Both the position numbers and the translations under genes were made by a program. Shown piece by piece: positions 57,422 through 64,000 of a stretch of 64,000 nucleotides of DNA; within the stretch, counting starts at the first letter, position 1, and each line of letters opens with the position of its first letter. Where the stretch lies: assembly GCA_023053685.1 (NCBI GenBank), contig JALIGW010000005.1:55099242-55163241 (forward strand). The letters are read 5' to 3'. The notes beneath the pieces were generated by a model. The model saw only the letters and a list, made by a program, of their open reading frames with translations. It was not told where the DNA came from and searched no databases. Origin of the DNA: Diadophis punctatus similis (Eukaryota; Chordata; Lepidosauria; Squamata; Dipsadidae).

Positions 57422-57586
57422 CAGCGGTGGGTTGCTCCAGGTTCAGCCCGGTTCTGTGAACCAGTAGCGTCGGTGGCGGGAGGCTCTGCCCACCTACCCA
57501 GGACGCTTCTGCACATGCACAGAAGTGTTGTGCACATGTGTGAGCGCATGCGAACCGGTAGCAACGAGTTTTAGAACCCACTACTG
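57422..57586 (+). mobile_element. hAT MITE, 165 bp
   Basis: CAGCGGTGGGTTGCTCCAGG and TTTTAGAACCCACTACTG, same family as 54554-54714. A clean 8-bp duplication is not visible; ACATCCT occurs on both sides at an offset. Confidence 0.85.
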
Positions 57587-57950
57587 ATGACACATCCTAT
57601 ACATGCCTATTTTGCAAAGAACACTCCTGTATATCTTAAGGACAGTTTGTCCATGCCTACTTTAAAGAAGGGTGTGCAAAAGCCTAGATGTCACCAATTA
57701 TCACACGTCAGCAGATTTAATAGGTAGCATATAAGCTATTTTGGTAGTTTTCCTTACTATGGTGCTGTGTATATACATGAACAGATATATTAAGAGTTCT
57801 ACTCTATTGTAATTAAAGCACTTCCCCATGATATAGTTTTGTTTACATTCCAGTAATTACATCTAACTTACTTTCTGCCCACATATATTCAAATTTACGC
57901 AAATCTGCAACTTTTTCTGTCTTCTTCCCTTGACAGTATACAAGTAGTAA

Positions 57951-57955
<5 letters not shown>

Positions 57956-58027
<72 letters not shown>

Positions 58028-58035
58028 CCCCCCCT
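57956..58035. repeat. (CT)n microsatellite followed by poly(C)
   Basis: About 68 bp of CT then about 10 C. Confidence 0.97.
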
Positions 58036-58084
58036 TTGAGTCAGTTTTGACTCTAACAAATACATGGACAAGTGTGTGTGGTTT

Positions 58085-58190
58085 ACCCAGTTAGTTTTGT
58101 GCTTAAGGTGCAATTAGAACTTATTGTCTTCCTGTTTCTAGCCACGTTCCTTAAATGTAATAACACTAAGCTGGCTCTCATATTTTTATT
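58085..58190 (-). mobile_element. Partial SINE, second family, reversed
   Basis: GTGCTTAAGGTGCAATTAGA and AATAACACTAAGCTGGCTCT retain the reversed head of the family at 55560-55784. Confidence 0.6.
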
Positions 58191-61100
58191 TTAATTAGAC
58201 TTAAATTGTAACTGCTTTAAGACCAATTGTAGCCTAAAAGCTGAGTACAGATATATTTTAAAGTATCAATCAATCCAAAGATGAGTACAGATATTTTAAA
58301 GTGTATGCAATCAATCCGATATATAACTCATTTCTGTTCTATTATAATAATATTCTCAGGAAATACTTGCAGCAGATATTTCATGTGGTTTGTTTGTTTT
58401 TAGGCTGATTTTTAAAATTCCAATTAATTCAAACTTCTTGTACCAAAGTGTAATTGCCTACAAAGCTTTCCTTGGAAAGACTTATTCCATATATATGTTT
58501 TAAAATAATTAAAAGTAATCTAGTACATGAAACCTGATGTTTAATGGGGAAAGTATCAGTGGATGCTTGATATTCTCCAAGCTTGGTAAATTTCCTGCAC
58601 ATGATTCATTACCAGATTGGGTAACATTGTCAGCTCTAAAAAACATCTGCAATAATGAAACATCTGCAGGAAAACCACTGACTTCAGAGAACACCAAGAA
58701 CCCAGCAATTCAACCGTGGATTGCATATATTCTTTGTTTTGGGATGAAGTATCTGCAAACAGTTTAAAACCCACGGACACCTTTTTACTCATTCCTGACC
58801 AGTTGTTCATTTCTCATATGAAACTTCATTCCTTCCCCAACTGTTTCCCTTTTTAAAACTACTGTTTCTAACTAATAAGCTGACACAGATTTTTTTTTTG
58901 AAGAATTCCTTTTGCCCAAGTGAGGAAGAAAAAGACAGATAGCCAAACTTTTCTAACTCTTAAGCTCCGATATAGGATGGAGTTTATTTTGCTATTCCTC
59001 ATCTTGACATATAATCTCCAATTACCTTCTTTATATCCTTTCCAGCATCGCTTTACTTCCAGTATCAGCAATCACATTACTTAGAACAACATAGTACAAC
59101 ACAGCTTAGTACATACTAAATCAAATCAATAGGTTTCTGTCAATATAAAGAGGTGTGTGGAATGGAGAAACTGATGCTTAAAAACAGCTTTGTCAAACTC
59201 TTGGGGAGTTATAGAGAGGTTCAACAGTATGTCAATAATATATAAAATATTTCCAAGAAGTAAGAAGAGGGGACAAAAAAAGTTAACCATATTTGAGATG
59301 TGCTGCATTTGAAATGAAATGTTGAAATGAAAATTAGAAGTAAATTCCTGCTGACTGTTTTTAAGCAATAAAAAAGAAGAAAAAACTAACAACAATGCAA
59401 ATGAAAAGAGGATATGCCTTCAATCCCCATTAGGCATAATGCTATGTTCAACTGGATTTTGGAAAAACTCCCTCCTTGTGTGGGAAGTAACCTTCTTGAT
59501 TATCCAAGAAAGAGTAAACACTGTTAGAATTCGTTGAATTTAAAGCCTGCAATCAATGATTGGCCATGATAGACTTCATAAAAATCTTTACACAAATGTC
59601 TGAACTTTCTGACTAAAAAACCCTTGATATTTAAAGATTATGAGTTGTTTTTGAATTGTTGGTGCTCAGAAGTAAATCAGATCAATACAAATTTGCTCTT
59701 TCATTGAGATGTCCATTGGATTGCATTTACAGAGACTGTAAAAGCTATAAAGATTAATGTACATGTGAAGATCAGTACTAATCATCTTTGAATTCTGGTA
59801 TCTTATATGGACTGATTTTTTAAAAGTAATAATTGCTTTAATAAAACAAAAAAGGAAAAGGAAAACAAAACTTACCAAGTACAAAAAGGGAGGGAAACAC
59901 AAATGATAATTAAATGCAGTATATACCCACACAATTTATAGATTATACATTTTAAAAGTTATGTAGCTCAATTTTGAAATGGAATGATGGCTCATAAACT
60001 CATAGTCTTTGTTATCCATATATTAATGGTCAGAATGAAGGGATAAAAAAAGTGAACTTCAACACTTAGTACAGATTGGTGAATGGTTTTAACTGGGAAT
60101 AACTGCAATAACAGACTAATACTAATTTGGTATGACTCATAAATATGATTGAAAGACAATAAACTTTTAAAAAATAGTAGTCAATTATACCTTCACCCTC
60201 CATGAATTTTACAATCTCTTTTAAAAATTTGTGGTATCTCCTTAGGATAGAAAGACTTACTCCTCTTAAGTCATTTTTCTATGCCACACAATAATATGAT
60301 CAGAGCTCTCCAGATATATATGGCAAAGCATCTTCTTGTGATGCCAAATAATGGAACCAGAGCATAGCCATCAGTGATGTTCAACGATCAATACAGATAT
60401 TGCAGGTTTACTTACTAATTCTTATATGGAAGGTTCACTGTTTGGGTAGAGATGCTATGAATTAAATCGTTGTAGCTTATGTAAGCTTCAAGCTATGGCT
60501 TATTCTCAAAGCTCTTGCCACAATGTGTTTGTCTTCATGTTGTTAATTCAAGGAATTTGTCTGTGGGTTTTTTTTCAACATGTGCTTTGTTTTTGAAGAC
60601 TGGCATGAACAGGTTTCCTAAAATGGAACCTAGAGACTAAGAAATCACCTGGGAGGAATGCAATATTTTAAAACCGCCTCTGTGCCATATAAATTGAGCA
60701 GTCTGCAGACACAAAAGCATTCTAATGAATAAATGATATGGTTCATGAATAATATTGACTTTTTAGAAACTTCTTGAAATATTACTTAGCATTTGGGGCA
60801 GAATAACAGTTCAGTTTCCACAGACAAAATTCTGAATCTGCAATTCTATGCAGATGTTTGGGAGTTAAATCGTTCAGCCATACCTTGGTAAATCTACATT
60901 AAGAATGTTCTTAATGAAGGCTAGATAACAGAAGTTAAAACTCAAAGCGCTGAGATTGTTTCTGCATCTATATATTTTTTTCTAAATTATACTCTTCAAG
61001 TATAATTCAAGAGGCACATATGTGGGTCAGTTATGTTATAAATAACAGAAGTCATGAATGAGAAGTCATGTTTTGCAGTGCATCTGGCTAAAAAAAATAA

Positions 61101-61576
61101 CTTGTGGAGTGTACTGCTTTCATTTTTTGTGGCTTTATTGTTATTTTTAAACAAACGAGACCTGCATGCTATTAAAAAGTAATATGGTTCCTTGTAGGAG
61201 ACAATATTTTATTTTATGATTAGATATTATAAATTCAACTGAATAGATCAACCTATTAGATAATTAGTGCTGTTCATATTTCATTTTTTTCTGTAGGTCC
61301 TAAATCCCTTCATTTTTAGATGAGTAGATGAGTCCAAATGTTTATTTTGTAAGACTGGAGCGGTGACTAGTCTGTTCACATTGTCTACTCCATGAATGAG
61401 AGTATGTATCTTTAGTGTCTCTCTTGTTCATTTTAAGTTGAAAGGCTTTAAACAACTTTTACAGCTCTATCATGTAGTTGTTGAGGCACAGTGACCAGTA
61501 AAACATTCAGTCAACATTGTATAATGTATAGTAGGTCTAGTAAATATACTAGAAAGAAGGTGTTTCTTTCTTATTT
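58191..61576. other. Repeat-poor AT-rich noncoding sequence
   Basis: About 3.4 kb with no gene, SINE or MITE recognised; short frames lack known domains. Confidence 0.45.
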
Positions 61577-61718
61577 TTCTTTGAAGATGTATTGCTTCTC
61601 ATCCAAGAAGCTTTATTTGTTATTCGCACTTCTTCAGCTCTGATTGGATGGTGGGGAATGGAAGGATTTATACAAAAGCACTTTGGGACAACCATGATCT
61701 GGATGACTGAGAATCTCA
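61577..61718. mobile_element. Partial copy of the 62.7-kb inverted-repeat family
   Basis: TTCTTTGAAGATGTATTGCT, CTCATCCAAGAAGCTT, CTTCAGCTCTGATTGGATGG and CTGGATGACTGAGAATCTC are shared with 62630-62972. Confidence 0.65.
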
Positions 61719-62629
61719 TAAACATACTAGAAGGAAGAATTGTCCTATCTATTTCACTATATAGTGTTTGATGGAGGCTGTGAATCTATTGATTAAAATA
61801 GGGAAAGGTGGAGCGTGGGAATTTATTGATCAGAATAGCAAAGCAACAAAGTAACGTATTCCCTATATAATAATTTTCTTAGTTCACAACCTAGATTGGT
61901 AATTGGGTTTTGTTTACCTGGAAAATTATACATAATTTATAAATATAAAAAATGATGATGAATGTGTTTGCTGTGTTGAGCACTTGATATTTTTGGTTGG
62001 TATGATTATAGCCATACTTAACAGTCATCCATTTCAACTACATTATGATTTCAGCAAAAATAAACAAACTAAAACTGTATAGACCAACAGCAGGGCTTAT
62101 TACTTGGGCATTGGTTAATGGAATAAATTCCAGATTCAAACAAAAAAATATTGTTCCTTCTGTACATTTATGAATGTTTCGTGTTCAGTTAAATTCTTCC
62201 CAGGATATCAGTCCCTGCATATTTTTTTTTCTGGAACAATTGTCAAACAACCAGGAATGTTCAAAGCCGGTGACAAGATTGTTTTCAAAGGAGGCAAAAT
62301 GTTCCTTGCTTAAAATACAGTGTGCATTTTTTTAAAAAAAGGATGGGTTTATCATGCAGATGCACATGTTAGGTTGCTTTCTTAACAAGTACGACTCGGT
62401 ACAGATAGGAAGATTTTTCTATGTTGCTTTCATGCTTCACTTTTTCTCATGCTGAAAGAACAGCAATAGCAGCTTCTCTGTAACAGTTTAATTTTATACA
62501 GAGACAGCTCAGTGCAACTGGCATTGCACTGTTTTGAGGACCTCATGTGGTAGATAGAAGACAGCTGTTTTCTCTGTACATTACATCTGAAGATGCAAGG
62601 CCCAATTTTAAAGTGTTAAATGTCTATGG
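61719..62629. other. Unassigned AT-rich sequence
   Basis: No gene or clear repeat was recognised. Confidence 0.4.
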
Positions 62630-62972
62630 AGATTCTCAGTAATCCAGGTCATGGTTCTCCCAAAGGTGCTTTTTCAAGAGGGAACTAGACTTTCTAGTTT
62701 TTCTTTGAAGATGTTTCACTTCTAATCCAAGAAGCTTCTTCAGCTCTGACTGGATGATGGGGAACGGAAGGATTTATATTCCTTGCAGACAGCTGGTCAT
62801 TTGTATGAATTGTATCTAAAATAATGCAAATGACCAGCTGTCTGCAAGGAATATAAATCTTTCCATTCCCCATCATCCAGTCAGGACTGACGAAGATTCT
62901 TGGGTGACAAGGGAAACGTCTTCAAAGAAAAATCAGAAAGTCCAGTTGCCTCTTGAAAAAAGCACCTTTGGG
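62630..62972. mobile_element. Inverted pair of a dispersed repeat (313-bp palindrome at 62660-62972)
   Basis: The left arm runs from CCAAAGGTGCTTTTTCAAGA through GGAATGAAAG-type text to GACAGCTGGTCATTTG. The right arm is its reverse complement with scattered mismatches. Arms are about 148 bp, centred near 62816. Both arms contain the CATCCAAGAAGCTTCTTCAG-type block. On the minus strand the left arm encodes RAEEASWIRSETSSKKN, which reminds me of Penelope-like element C-termini (memory only). Confidence 0.75.
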
Positions 62973-63175
62973 TTCTAAAGTGTTAGGAGAAACTAATACA
63001 GATGATTAGTGAGTATTAGATAGAAAAGAGGTTAAGATTGTTAGCATAGATAAATTAAAACAACATAATATGAAATATAGTAACACATATAAAATACTAA
63101 ATTAGCTAATCCAAAAAATTGCACTCTAGTGATTTTCCTTGATTATTTGCTATCAGTGGTACAGAACTGAAATCA

Positions 63176-63950
63176 AAATGGATTCCATTTCGCTCAACAG
63201 AATCTGCCATTATAGACATCTAAGACCAGATCAAATGTAAACAAGCTAGAACATATGAAATAAAAGAAGATGAAAAAGAAGACCAAAGACTACCAGATCA
63301 AGAAATATCACCTAGAAACAAGGAATACAAGGAAGCACTGGAAATCACAGAGCACCAAATAACAGTTATAGCCACGAAGATCAACAGATATGAAGCTCAA
63401 ATTGCAAACGATGGGCAAAATCTCTAATTGAAGTTGAATTAGAAATGTTTCTACCAATTCATCAATAGACAGATTGCAATGAACTGAAGAACTGCAACGT
63501 CTGTCAAAGAAGAAACAATTCAATTCTGGGTACAGCTATGGTGCAACCCCAAAAATATCACAAGATTGTAGCTTGGATAAAGGAGGTGGATAATAATAAA
63601 AAAAGAAACTGCAATGAAGTAACTTATAATAAGAGCAGAAATGGTGAAGAAAGGGATAAGGAAGATCAAGAATTGTCAACATCAAATAAAGATGAACTGC
63701 ATGACTTTTGATTTAAATATCTGGTCTACACTCATTCATTGCTCTGGAGTTTGCAAGGTGATAAATTGAAGATTGGTTCACCTCTGATGGAGGTATCTGC
63801 TCCAACAATAGGGGCAGCCCCAGGAAAATACAGTCCAATTATCTGCTTAGCAAGAACTTTCAAATTACTATCTGGTATGATAAGTTGTTGCAGTCCAATA
63901 GCATCTAAGTTGAAAACAAGCTTCATCCACCTGACCAGAAAGGAAACTGC
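63176..63950 (+). pseudogene. Degenerate LINE reverse-transcriptase fragment
   Basis: Broken + frames include GKYSPIICLARTFKLLSGMI at about 63817-63876, which resembles the GNYRPITCL..TFKLLTG.I block of R4/Dong-type LINE reverse transcriptases. An upstream segment KEETIQFWVQLW fits the region before such domains. Stops and frameshifts show it is dead. Family assignment is from memory; the copy may continue beyond the window. Confidence 0.5.
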
Positions 63951-64000
63951 CCAAACAGCAGAGGAACAAAAGATCAGCCTCTAATTGATAAGATGATTTG

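Overview
The window is vertebrate nuclear DNA, most likely from a squamate reptile and probably a snake. This rests on the repeat mix: CR1 LINEs with typical 3' ends, tRNA-derived squamate SINEs, very long (TA)n, (TTA)n and (GGAA)n microsatellites, and many short palindromic hAT-type MITEs with 8-bp target duplications. The species assignment is inference; no search was run.

The only intact protein gene I can support is P2RY1, the P2Y1 purinergic receptor (ADP-activated GPCR), on the + strand. Its 360-codon ORF at 21738-22820 is complete and uninterrupted. A CpG-rich block at about 17620-18070 ends in a strong splice donor. A strong acceptor lies 57 bp before the ATG. I infer a noncoding first exon, a 3.6-kb intron and one coding exon. 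The inferred intron carries a 280-bp polypurine GAA/GAG tract and a SINE. A minimal AUG-stop uORF lies just before the main start.

Layout: 1-17.5 kb is repeat-rich intergenic DNA: a SPIN-like hAT MITE, a solo LTR, two CR1 copies containing later MITE insertions, SINEs and microsatellites. The P2RY1 locus spans 17.6-22.8 kb. From 22.8 to 33.5 kb the sequence is AT-rich and repeat-poor, and may hold the 3' UTR and conserved noncoding elements. From 33.5 to 64 kb it is again repeat-rich: many hAT MITEs, Tigger-like MITEs, an old CR1/L3 relic, a 1-kb inverted-repeat element, a GC-rich palindrome complex at 52.5-53.3 kb, a 313-bp inverted repeat at 62.7 kb and a degenerate LINE reverse-transcriptase piece at the right edge.

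The most unusual theme is modularity among the MITEs. Elements with different terminal inverted repeats share the same internal palindromic cores. One core is built around GCGCATGCGCA (an NRF1-like motif) and occurs in four elements. A second core contains GGACTTCAACTCCCAGAATT and occurs in at least three. Most of these elements have clear 8-bp target duplications, so their boundaries can be read directly.
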